From: Azolla caroliniana
Taxonomy: Eukaryota; Polypodiophyta
Length of the DNA stretch: 64,000 bases
Assembly (NCBI GenBank): GCA_043228905.1
Contig: JBHGNT010000020.1
Span: forward strand, 15,128,001 to 15,192,000
Direction: 5' to 3'
Within the stretch, counting starts at the first letter, position 1. Each line of letters starts with the position of its first letter. The position numbers and the translations under genes are program-made. Shown here in pieces: positions 24,160-34,820 of the stretch. The notes beneath the pieces are model-generated. The model saw nothing but the letters and a program-made list of their open reading frames with translations. It was not told the origin of the DNA and made no database searches.

Positions 24160-24849
24160 TTGATCGTCACTTTATTCAAGCATTGGTAATTAATACACAT
24201 ATGCCACGTGCCCTCTTTCTTTTTACCAAGAGAATAGGTGCACCCCATGGAGATTTACTATAACGTATATAACTCATTCATAAATAGTCCTTGAGTTGCT
24301 TAGATACGTCATCCTCTTCGGATCAACTTAAACGATAAGGAGAGGTGTACTTGTTGGTGCAACACTGTGTACAATATTGATACGATGGTCTATATTACAT
24401 TTAGGAGGTAACCCATGTGGTAGTTCACTAGGAAAAACATCACGAAAATCATTTAAGATTTCATCGAGTTGTTCAAAATCTGATAATTGATACGAGACAT
24501 TATCAATATTATAAACGTGAATGTTCAGATCAAGTACACAATAAAATAAAGAAGAACAAGACAACTCAGATATTGATGGAGAGGAAACAATCGAAACAGA
24601 TTGTTTATTTACACATTGAATAAAATGAGTACAATCGTTCAGTATAAAAGAAATGGAATGGCAAACCCAATCAATAGACAAAGAAGAGTTTTTATTATAA
24701 AACCAGGGATAACCCAGTATTACATCAGTACTACAAAGATTCATTAAATGGAATTCTACTTCCTCTATATAAGTATCAATAGAATTTGCTAATGAATGAA
24801 TCGCCTTGTTGATGTATTGTACTCTTGCATCAGCCAAGTCCCAATACAT
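24160..24849 (-). pseudogene. Gypsy protease tail and RT start
   Basis: The frame 24849-24328 ends an aspartic protease (DVILGYPWF and SLSIDW motifs) and enters RT (DFRDVFPSELPHGLPP, then IDHRI). A later frame near 24270-24200 retains [13 protein letters not shown] is then cut short before its catalytic palm. Confidence 0.8.
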
Positions 24850-25718
24850 AGTGAGGGAAAGAACATTTACAATTACTTAAATGATGTGTATAGACTTGAA
24901 GGACATTAGGAATCTGACCTTTATGGTCTTTAGCTTTTGTTTTGCTGTCGTGCTCTTTCCGTTGGAGCTTTAGACATTGCTCTTTTGTATGATCCTTCTT
25001 TTTGCAGAATACGCCAAAATGATTTTGTCGCTTACAATCGCGATCCATGAATTCGTTGGGTGTCTTGCGTTTCCCAACGAATTGCGACCCTTATCGTGCA
25101 CTATCCAATGATAGTCCGAATACCATTGACAAAACAAGCTATCAACCAATTGTCCCCTTCTAGACCCGATTTTTGGATTTGGGTTCTAGCATGGTGAACA
25201 TAGTCTTTGAGCAAGGAAAACTTCTTGCTAAAGAGGTTCATTAAAGCTTGTGCTGCCTTGGTTCGCGATGGAGGTTGTAGAAATTAGCCCTTGAAAATTG
25301 TGACAAATTCTGTCCACGTATCGGGCAATTTCCCCAAAGTGCGGCACCCACACCACTAGGCGGTGGCCTTACCCCCTAGTTCTCGGCCAACATATGCAAT
25401 CTTCGTACTATCTGACTTGGGATAGAGCTCGAATTGAGAGTTCCTTCGGCCTAGCCATGTGCAGATTGTTTCTTCGGTTCTTTCCTTTTTGTCTCCCGTA
25501 AATGGCTTTACGACAAATAATGGTTCACCCTGATGCTCATCGGGTCTATTAGTATCACATTGTAAATTGATGACACGTGCCTCGAGAGTACTATGAGATT
25601 TCCGATGTTCGGATATCTGATGCGCTGTTGAATTAAGGAAATTTTGTATTTGTATCAAATACGACTCAATGTCATTGAGTGATAATTTCTTGCAAAGAAA
25701 TAGGATAATGTCAAACAA
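24830..25718 (-). pseudogene. Gypsy gag and zinc-knuckle remnants
   Basis: Frame 25718-25356 (120 residues) contains a VVKPFTGD and W-x-G-RR-x-SQFELYP gag core. Frame 25048-24830 carries a Cys-rich knuckle-like CKRQNHFGVFCKKKDHTKEQC, a degenerate version of CX2CX4HX4C. The region between them is broken. Confidence 0.65.
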
Positions 25719-27369
25719 ATAGTCATAACATATCTTGTGATGTAAACATATAATGGGAAAACATTAATCGATATCATGATCTCACGTCAATACCCCTCTA
25801 GACGTATGAGATGAGGTTGAAGATCATGTTACTATGGTAACACAAAGGTGTTATAAAAACCATGGGGGTGACAAATGGATGTCCTTCCCTGATATCTATA
25901 TCGATTTTGTCATGGTGGCTCCCCAAGGTTCAACCATGTATGTTTGCGTCATGAATAGTTTAAACACGAAAACATGTTAACAATAAACTATGTCTTTGTG
26001 CCCACGCATGTGGTTTCGACTCTTTAAGTTCTATTACGAGGACCCCGAAGTGCACTTAGACCTAAAGTCTAAACATGTGTTATAGTCATATGTATCAATA
26101 ATGTTGTATGGTCTTGGTCATATTTGAATTCGAGCCCTCGAGAACAAATACATTAAACACTTGAGCTAACCAAATGGTTTTCTTCTTTTGAATGTTTAAC
26201 GTTTATGCGTATGAGAGATATGTGAAGGCATTTGCCCAGATATGTTTTTTTCAATGAAAACATATATGTCGAGAGTCCTTATTTCCCCCTCGTTTACTAC
26301 AAAACTACGTTGGTACGTTACCCAACCTCAAGGCTCATCATTACGATGACATACTCCAAAGTGCAACCTAATGGTCAAACCACACGGGACCTCTTTTCGT
26401 AGTAGGCGCACATGGTCCATCACATGGTTACATCATTACGAATGCCTTTCGTAATGAGGATCTCATGGTGGCATCGTAACCATGTAACGAGGGAGGGATG
26501 TTGGATGCGTGTGTCATAGGGGCGACCTCACTTAAGATGGGTCAAGCCCAACGCTCTCAACATCATTGTGGCTATGATCGTTTCGTTATAACGCGTTGTA
26601 AGATCAAAGTGACCAATGGGGATGACAACAAAAAAAATTGTTGAAAAAAACGATAGTGACTATGCCATTCTCACAAAAATATGAGGATGGCCACCAAGAT
26701 CCTTTCCCCAATGTTCGACATACACAATCACGTAATAAAAACTAATATATATTTATGTTTATCGCATGTATACGATTAAATACATATACACGTGATTAAA
26801 TATGCATATATTTAAAAAAATCGTAATATCACATAGCCAACGAATGATGTAAATCGAGATACATAATTGAGGCATATAGCCTCCACACATGCAAAACATC
26901 CAAAAATAAGGGTGAACGTAATACACAATTGAGATATTGACCTCTTACGCATACAACACCAATCACATATCCTTTACATAGAAACCGAGGTATTGACCTC
27001 ATATGCATACATAACATATGTATGTGAATGTAATACGCAATTGAGGTATTAACCTCATACGCATACGACACGAATCACATATCAAATATATGTCAAATGA
27101 GGTATTGACCTCATACACATATGTAAACGTTTTATATACCAATTAATTACCACTACAACATCATTGAATCAATGAAAGAAAACACATAATAACTATACAT
27201 GATTAGATTGTGAAAACAAAGAATAGAAAAAAAAAGGAAAGAGTTACCGAAGTTCCTTTGTTGATCGTTATCTGGATCAAGGTCGACCGCACGTCGATTG
27301 ATCAACATCCATCAAGAACAAAACAAAAACCAACAAAAGAAACATTCGAAACATGGCTTGGATACCAAT
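25719..27369 (-). other. Long untranslated leader of the gypsy element
   Basis: No protein domain is seen over 1.6 kb between gag and the 5' LTR on the coding (minus) strand. It includes the palindrome array listed separately and the primer-binding-like site at the right edge (about 27353-27369). Confidence 0.5.
26860..27125. repeat. Array of GAGGT-ATTG-ACCTC imperfect palindromes
   Basis: Five related motifs occur at roughly 55-60 base intervals: GAGGCATATAGCCTCC (about 26870), GAGATATTGACCTC (about 26931), GAGGTATTGACCTC (about 26989), GAGGTATTAACCTC (about 27044) and GAGGTATTGACCTC (about 27100). Most are followed by a CATACGCATAC-like tail. Imperfect tandem repeat units in the gypsy leader. 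Confidence 0.75.
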
Positions 27370-27824
27370 AGTTAGAGATTAGCTACTAATGTAAGCATAT
27401 GATAAGGATAAAAGATAGATAAATAAGAAAGGAGAGAGAAAAAGAAGGGTGCCGATCCACCCGGCCACTCCTGAGCAAGGGGATCGAGACGGTCTCGAGC
27501 CTCGATCAACGTCCCATACCACCGTCGTGGCGTCGAGTCGTACCTGGTGCTGGCACACTCGCTATAAGAGTTGACCCACTGCAATGTCAGAGTCTCGACA
27601 TAGTCGATAATGTGTCAAATGACGTAGCTAGGCCTCATATTTATAACTAGACCTAAGACCCCCAAGCAAGTTCACACTTGACCTAATGGGTTGTCTCAAT
27701 CGCGAGGATTAAAAGTAATCCTCCCCTTCTTTACACTCTTGTTTTACCCTCACACTTTATCCACGTGTATTGAATACTACAGTAAATTCTCACCACGGGA
27801 TATTATATGGTCATGCCCGTAACA
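27370..27824 (-). repeat. 5' LTR of the gypsy element
   Basis: Matches 23091-23523 from GTTAGAG..TTAGCTACT to the GTCATGCCCGTAACA end. It carries small indels relative to the other LTR, for example an added stretch near 27625-27700. Confidence 0.88.
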
Positions 27825-28160
27825 AAGAAGAACCACTAACATCAAGCTAGTGAGGCTAGCCTAGGCTTTGACCAAGTTGAAGAATAGGTTTCCCATAGGC
27901 AAAGACTAGCCCATTACATGAAACAAATCCTTTGGATAACAGGGTTAATGCGAAATGGGAGCCACCCCAACACACAACTAAAGCAATTATTGAGCATTTG
28001 GATGATGAAGTCAATGTTGCGTTATTGTAACGAATCCTCGCTCTCAATGTTCAACTACCGATATGGGAAGTGTGTCAAATGTTATGTGCCTAATACTTTA
28101 AGAATAAAGGCCTTGATCATGTTCCATTCAAACATATTCAACTCATTGTAAGGGAGATGT
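27825..28160. repeat. RLK 3' flanking block, copy 3 (right part)
   Basis: Continues the interrupted flank after the gypsy element. AAGAAGAACCACTAACATC and GACCAAGTTGAAGAATAGG match both 22755-22820 and the inverse of 49680-49780. AATGTTGCGTTATTGTAAC and GATATGGGAAGTGTGTCAAA match the inverse of about 49520-49590. Confidence 0.8.
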
Positions 28161-28225
28161 TATGGTTGACTCTATGTTATGCTAATGCTATTTAGCCATA
28201 ATTTGTTACAAATAATATGTAATCT

Positions 28226-28884
28226 GGAAATCATTCACATGGATGGCAAGAGCAACATTCAAATGACTGAAAAATTTGGAAGGGAAAATGTCTGATTTCG
28301 GAATATCAAGACTAAATTCTAGTGATGGAGACAATCAAGTGACAACAAAACTAATGAGTAACAAGGGATATGTGGATTCAGAGTAGGATTACAATCTTAA
28401 TATATAGGAAACAAGGAAATCATTTTGAAGAAATAATTTGACTACTTTAACTTATGTCTTACATGTCCCCGATGTATCACTGCTCACCTTTAAAATTATG
28501 CACCGTTTTGTTTTCCATGTTTACTCAATGGTATCACTTCTAGGCTTGTGTCCACATTAATATTGTCCAAAAAGGTTGATATATTCATCTTTGGAGTAGT
28601 TTGTTTTGAAGTGCTATGTGGCAAACCTCCTTTGGTAAGAGACCGAGGATGTGCAAACAACAAAATTCATATGGTAGAATGGGTATAAATGATTAACTTT
28701 GATGTCAATATTATCAAACGATATACCAAAATTTAAGTCAATCTTAGTTTTCCTAAAAACACATAGTTTATACTTTTGTTGGCAAGAGCTTATTATAAAA
28801 AAGGAACAATAAAGGAAATTGCAGACCATCAAATTGGTCGTAACTACAATTTCTCATCCATATGGAATGTGGTAGAGGTTGTTA
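28226..28884 (+). pseudogene. RLK kinase C-lobe fragment (exons 13-15)
   Basis: Corresponds to RLK-B exon 13 from the catalytic loop (ATCATTCACATGGATGGCAAG, with loss of three bases and other indels), exon 14 (28544-28682) and the first ~100 bases of exon 15 (from about 28782). DFG and GYVDSE-like segments remain, but frameshifts and a lost intron 14 acceptor (TTGTTGGCA instead of TTGCAGGCA) break it. The homology stops at about 28884 inside exon 15. No upstream exons are present. Confidence 0.85.
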
Positions 28885-29128
28885 GCCTTCTATAAACTCG
28901 AGGGATAGAGAGCTGAAATCAGTACCTCCACATAGATTGTTTGGTCACAAAATATCACTCATTGACTAAATTTCCACATCAATCTGGCATTGCTGCAATG
29001 GCTTCATTGTTTTTGAACAGTTGGCATGACCATCTCACTTTAAACTCTCTACATTATATTGTTGGGATCTTTAACCATGCCCTTTGTCTCTATTTCACAC
29101 ACATATTTGGTTCTCCACTTTAGGATAC

Positions 29129-29177
<49 letters not shown>

Positions 29178-29354
29178 TGCTATCACTTTCTGTCTATCTT
29201 TACCAAATTTGGAGCTTCCTTTGAGGTTGTCTCTCACATACAACTCTCTCTCTCTCTCTCTCTCTCTCTTTTGCTAGAAGCACACAATTATATTAATTGT
29301 ATGTAAAATCCACTTAGTTACAACACTTCTTAGTCTCCTCTACCTATAATATGC
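28885..29354. other. Intergenic with CT/AC microsatellites
   Basis: No gene seen. Contains a CT run joined to an AC run at about 29129-29174 and a CT run at about 29245-29270. Confidence 0.6.
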
Positions 29355-30568
29355 TTATGTAGGGAGAGGGACGTTTTGTAATGCTATTAAAAAACCTGAA
29401 TATGCATTTGAGGAAATGATCCCCACATGCTGTAACATCCAAAAATTGCACATGAGAATACCTTTAAGCTTCCTTATATAGGCTTTCACCCCATGTCTAT
29501 TATCAAACATGAAAGCATTACACATATTCCAATTGTGTTGTAGACCCCAATAACGTAAAAGTTGGAACAATATCTCCATCTCATCATTTGAACCATTTTG
29601 AACATATTGAGGAAAAACCCATTGTTGAGGTCTCAAAAAACAAGGGGTTAAAACTTGCCAAATGTCCGATAAGTACTTCCAAATGGTACACACTATCGGA
29701 CATTTAATGAACCTATGTGTACTATCCTCCAATGGAACGGTGCAAAATAAACAATTGCCGGACCCTAGTCCTCGTCTCTCTAAGACCAAACCTAATGGTA
29801 GCCCACCAATCACGACTCTCCATATGAATACCTTTGCACAAAATGGTAGATGGGAATGCCAACTACGTTGTAATATTTTCAACCACCTTGCATCTGACTT
29901 ACATACATTCCACAACTTCGCTGCTTTAGGAGATAACCAAGATAATGATGTCATTGCATGATGATACAATATATTTGTAGTGACCTGTAACAATCGTTGT
30001 CGTAAAGATTGTGGTTGTGTGTTGCAACCGTTGGGGTTCTGTGACTCGGGGATGATCGTGTGGATGGTGCAATGACAAGAAGCCGAGAAAGCAAGATAGT
30101 TGTGACGTTGTCGTGAAAAGAAATTTATTTGTAAAACACCACTTACAATATTTATTTGCCAAGAGTTACTTAATAGACTTGAACTGACAACCTCTGTTTG
30201 AGAAGAAGCATTTAAGATAGACCACTTCAGCTTCTTTGATTTCTATTTATTTACTTCTCTTTCTCTTTCTATTTATATATACCAAATTCATATTACAAAA
30301 TTTGATTGCCAAAAGAAGTTGTTTTGAGAGGATTCGAACTCACAAGCTTTTGTTTGCAAAGAATCATTTGTGATATACCATACTCTTTGGCAAGCTCTAC
30401 ATCCCACACCGACGCGAGCTTCCTCACTCGCTTTTTCTTCCTCCCTTCTCTTCCTGTTTTTTCCCCCTCTACCCTTTAGCCACCATGGGCATGGCTTATA
30501 TAGGGTGGTCAACTGCCCTACCACCCTCTTGAGGCGGTTGACAAACCGCCTCATGCAGGCGATTGTAG

Positions 30569-30626
<58 letters not shown>

Positions 30627-31435
30627 TTATTTATTGATTCTACGAATTCGATTTTGTCGTTGTACATTTGAGAAATTATAGAAATAGCCCTCATTTAATT
30701 TTGACTCCCCCTTTTGACATAATTACATTTGTGTCCCGAGTAACATTAATCCTTCCGAAGCTTGTATCTTAGGCTCCTGAACTCCGATTCACGAATCGAA
30801 AATTTCCATATGCTCCTCGCCACAAGATCCATATAGGAAATTTATTTCCATTGATTTTTGACATTGTTTTGACATCGTAATAACTTCACGATAGCGTGTA
30901 CCATCTTGTAACCGCCAATCCACCGAAGGTGCAAAATTTGTTTTCAATGGCAAAGATCCTTGCAACAATGGTATATCTTGTAATTTCTCCCAAATCAATC
31001 CATAATTTGGGGGAATACATAACCATCACTTGGCATCTTCAAACATCCTGTTATAGTGTCTCCAAGTTGGTTCTTTTTATGATGATTTGTTGGTGAGTAG
31101 ACCCATACTAGTTGCAGATTCACATGTTTCACTTGGTTGTCAATGATAGGTCTCATGATTTCTGTATCCATAAATCTCGATCTACTTTGACAACTTATCG
31201 TTATTAATGTTTGCATTGAGTCAATTTCTTTTATATTTAAATGTGACTCCATGTGCATGTAGGCTAATGTGAGCATTCGTCTTTCTTCTTTATTTTTTGA
31301 TAGATTGGAAGAACCCCAGCCTTGTAATCTTCCATATATCCCAGGTATTTTAATTTTCTTAATTTTCTTATAATTCTCTATTTGGAATACATGGATTGTG
31401 TATATATGTTTCCCCTTCTTGTAAATGGAATCCAT
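29355..31435 (-). pseudogene. LINE relic: RT thumb and zinc-binding domain
   Basis: The downstream frame 29993-29355 (212 residues, open) matches the reverse-transcriptase zinc-binding domain found C-terminal to plant LINE RTs: LPFCAKVFIWRVVIGGLPLG, RRGLGSGNCLFC, EDSTHRFIKCP. Upstream frames 31435-30789 read a thumb-like segment (RLQGWGSSNLSK) and later VDWRLQDGTRY, the positions usual just before that domain. About 30165-30780 between them has no coding similarity and holds an AT microsatellite, probably a secondary insertion. The RT palm and RNase H are absent. Confidence 0.65.
30570..30622. repeat. (TA)26 microsatellite
   Basis: Uninterrupted TA run of about 53 bases. Confidence 0.97.
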
Positions 31436-32402
31436 AGATTATGCGAGTCCAACATACTCTACATTATTGGTACATTGTGGCCCACAACCAAAATACGGAA
31501 GGCAAAGGAGAGTGCAAATTATGTTTTTTGTGATTGATTTGATTTGGTACTCCGCTAAAAGAAATTTATTTGATTTGGTATACACTAAAAAATATTTCAA
31601 CATGTTCCGCTTTTAGGAAGGTGGCCGGTTAAAATTTTTAGATTCCGGTTACGTTCATAAGAAGCATGAAAATTTTCAATACGTGCTGGAGACTTTGCCT
31701 AACGTTGGTCATATCATACCAACAACGTTACCTACAATTTGGAATGGGTATTCAATAATATCCCAAACTAGTTTTGCAAAGATGGAATTAAGTCCACATC
31801 AACATTCGCACTCAAATTTTCTTTATGTAATCAGAAAAAGGTGGTAAAAAAGTTGATTGTTATTGTATAGTCACACCGTGGTCATAGGCAAAACTCTAAA
31901 CTGCCTCTAAACTTTTCTTTCTTTCCCCAATGTCCTTAGTTTGCATAGTTTCACCAAATGCCTTTGGTCAATTCATTAGGACTTTGTTGTACAATTATAA
32001 AAGTTATTTCGACAATAATAATAATAATAGTAGTACAATTCCTTTGTCTCTTTTGGGTTGTTGAATGACATAAAGAAGGAATCATGAGAGCATTTAAAAC
32101 AAATATAAACTTAGACATGCAGCATGCTCCTCTCCTTAGCAACTACATACATGCGTTCACAGTATGACTTTCCAATATTCTTCTGAATGCAATATCGAGT
32201 TGGCTCCAAGAATGATGGCTTTACAAATCACTTTCCAAAACCCAAACGAGGCAGGCTTGAACGTTCTAGCAATTGAAATTATAATCTTATGAAAGCCAAT
32301 CGATCATTTGTCCATATACACACTATCACCGCCTCATTAAGCTTTTCCATTCACCACCACATCTTCGTGTTTTGTCCATCCAACCTCATAATTATTTCAG
32401 CT
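31436..32402 (+). promoter_or_regulatory. Upstream region of RLK-C with conserved promoter block
   Basis: 31722-31833 matches the block at 9447-9565 upstream of RLK-B (TTACCTACAATTTGGAAT, CCCAAACTAGTTTTGCAAAG, TTAAGTCCACATC). The last ~70 bases before the ATG at 32403 match the RLK-B leader (TTTTGTCCATCCAACCTCA). Between them are about 450 bases not shared with RLK-B. No gene is seen here. Confidence 0.5.
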
Positions 32403-34443
32403 ATGGCGTCCTGCACTACCTCTACTTATAGTCTATCCATCGTCTTCCCCATTCTTCTCTTACTTCCTTGTCTCGCTATCCTTGACATCCATCGCTGCGC
32501 AGCCACACCTCCAGGTGGTGGTACATATTTTGCTAAAACTAGAAATATTAAAATCAAATAAGATAATGGCAATCACATATTCCAACATTAAAACGATTGT
32601 AACATAAACAAATACATCCGATTTTCATCGGAAACATATACTCACCAATTGTATCCTAATTGTTAACAGTCCTGGGGGTTCAAGCTATAACTACTGCACT
32701 ATCCAAGAACTTAAGTAGATTCACAGGGGACCCGTGTTTCCCTGTGGAATACAAATATCCATGGCTCAATTGCGGCAAAGGCATCCTCCCTACTCGAGTG
32801 ACTTCTATGTGGGTTGATATACATTGAATATGGAATGCTTATTGTATTCTTCTTCTTCTTCTTTTCCTCAATTGTGGTGAACCATGTGGAAATTTCAACC
32901 AATGATTCGTATCTCATGTGCCTCTAAGTAATAGATCCTTGTTTAACTGGAATCTAGTGGGAAATATACCAAGCAGCATCAACAATCTTGATCAAGTTGT
33001 AAACATGTAAGGTTGCATCCTTTTAAGATTTCTGTTGTAAACTATGCCTTGAAGGATTAAATGGTAAAGTTTTCTTATTGGAGTTCATGATAAAGTGAGA
33101 AATCATTAGGCCATGCAATACTTACCCATTTTTGATACAGCTCTTTGGATGGCAATGCATTGGAGGGGCCTATCCCGGTCGATCTGAGCAACTTGAAGAA
33201 TCTCGAATCCTTGTAAATGACTGCTCCATTCGCCATTTCTGCTTTCATATCTACTAGTTGAAATTAAGGAGGAATATATAGATGTGGTTAGAGCTCATTT
33301 AGCAATAATGATCACAAGAATAATAAGCATCATGTACACATCTCTAACCCTTCATACTGTAAATGCAAGGACCAATACTATCCGAGGTAGAAATATCCTT
33401 TTTGTTTAAAGTTGTTTGCCTGCAGGAACCTGAGCTATAATAAGTTGAGTGGAGACATCCCTGATTCACTGGCGAAATTGCCCAAATTGACATATCTGTG
33501 AGGGGCAATTCTGTTTGTTATTGATATTCCTGGATTTCTATTGCTTGAATTGACAAGTCAACGTTATTATTATCAATATTGCTTTTCTTTTGCCATGTGC
33601 TTCATTGAAGGGACTTACGATACAATAATTTGAGCGGAGAGATTCCTCTGCTACTGCAGCAGAAGGCAGAGAATGGGCAGCTCATATTCAGGTGCATGCG
33701 GTTGATCATTTGCCTTCCACAAAATAAATTACCTGCATTTCATTAATCCGTTTAAGGAGTTATGGACAAAATACTTACTAAATCTGCCAATGGGCTCAAT
33801 ATATGATTGCAATAAAAACACAAGGTAATTGTAAAAGCTCTTAGTGCCTGAAAGGAAGCTAACGTGAAGCAACGAACATCTCCTATTTTTATAGATATGA
33901 GGGAAACAACCTTTGGAGCAACGAAACAAAGCCGCCGCCGCCGCAACAAAGCCGGCTTCCGTTCATAAATGGTAATTGTAAAAGCTCCTAGGAAGCTAAA
34001 GTGAAGTAATTATGGTCTCCTATTTTTATAGATTTGAGGGAAAAAAACCTTTCGAGTAACGAAACAAAGCCACCGTCGCCACCACCGAAACAAAGTCGGC
34101 TTCCGTTGATAATTGGTAATTGTTAAAGCTCCTAGGAAGTTAAAGTGAAGTAATTATGGTCTCCTATTTTTACAGATATGAAGGAAACAAGCTTTCGAGC
34201 AACGAAACAAAGCCCCCCACGCCCCCGACACCAGCGAAACAAAGTCAAGCTTCCGTTGATAATTGGAAGTGTGGCTGTTGTTCCTTGTGTCGCAATTGTG
34301 TGCATAGTCATTGTGTGCAGAAGAAGAAGAAGAAGAACAGTTGCAATTCCTACTCCCAAGAAAACAGAAGATTCTTCTTCGTTTCAACCGCATCCCCCGA
34401 CACCCATGACAAAACTTTCCGACACCCATGACAGAACTTTTGT
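32403..34443 (+). pseudogene. RLK-C 5' half: signal peptide, LRRs, juxtamembrane exons; malectin exons missing
   Basis: Exon 1 32403-32520, then directly the equivalent of exon 4 (32670-32808), exons 5-8 (32935-33006, 33141-33212, 33426-33497, 33611-33691) and an exon 9 region. Exons 2-3, the whole malectin-like domain, are gone. Exon 1 ends and exon 4 begins in the same phase, so the frame is kept across the gap. The start of exon 9 is triplicated (33895, 34032, 34176). The last copy carries a one-base insertion before the membrane segment (LPLIIGSV..VCRRRRRR is in another frame). Copia I interrupts the gene at 34444. The kinase half appears to be at 45551-47108. Confidence 0.85.
33824..34264. 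repeat. Triplicated ~147-bp juxtamembrane exon unit in RLK-C
   Basis: Three tandem units start at 33824, 33971 and 34115 with GGTAATTGT(A/T)AAAGCTC. Each contains an intron end, TATGAGGGAAA-like exon start, CGAAACAAAGCC and CTTCCGTT. The repeats add Pro-rich codons of different lengths (CCGCCG, CCACCG, CCCCCG tracts). Confidence 0.9.
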
Positions 34444-34687
34444 TGTAATAAACTAATTAGTTACAATAAATAAATATAAAAATAGACACAACGAAAGGAT
34501 ATTAAACAATATGAAAAGGTTATTAAACAATATGAAAAGGTGCACCCCAAAAATAGGGTGCAACTATAATTACCACAATCTCTCTCTCTCTCTCTGGTTG
34601 GTTGGTTGTAAAGAGAGAGACAAATTCTCCATTAATAAAAGTTTCTCTCTCTTTCTCTCCCTCTCTTTCCATCTCTTAATTTCTACA
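34444..34687 (+). repeat. 5' LTR of copia I
   Basis: TGTAATAAACTAATTAG to TTTCTACA, 244 bases. It contains a 21-base tandem duplication (TTATTAAACAATATGAAAAGG) absent from the 3' copy, and CT-rich leader tracts. Confidence 0.8.
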
Positions 34688-34820
34688 TGGTATCAGTATT
34701 AGAACATATAAAGAAGACCAATCTTACAATGCATCACATGATGACTATGATCAAAATGATAACATATGTCAAAGTGACCAAAATTCCTATGAGGACAATG
34801 AAGACTCCTCCATTGCCTTC

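Larger units (their letters stand above)
23017..27824 (-). mobile_element. Ty3/gypsy LTR retrotransposon, internally deleted
   Basis: It has two LTRs (23091-23523 and about 27370-27824). AAGAA flanks both ends (23012-23016 and 27825-27829); the uninterrupted target CAACAAGAAGAACC survives at about 22759. The coding strand is minus. A polypurine tract (AAAGAGGGAGAGTA, minus) touches the 23.5-kb LTR. A primer-binding-like TTGGTATCCAAGCC touches the 27.37-kb LTR. A 74-bp partial LTR copy (23017-23090) precedes the 3' LTR. Gag, protease, the start of RT and the integrase C-terminus remain; most of RT, RNase H and the integrase core are deleted. Confidence 0.9.

Noticed and set aside
26860-27125. 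CRISPR-like array
   Set aside because: Plant nuclear context, imperfect repeats, related spacers and a position in a retrotransposon leader.
30320-30345. tRNA-like GGATTCGAACTC string
   Set aside because: No cloverleaf can be drawn around it; at most a tRNA-derived repeat fragment.
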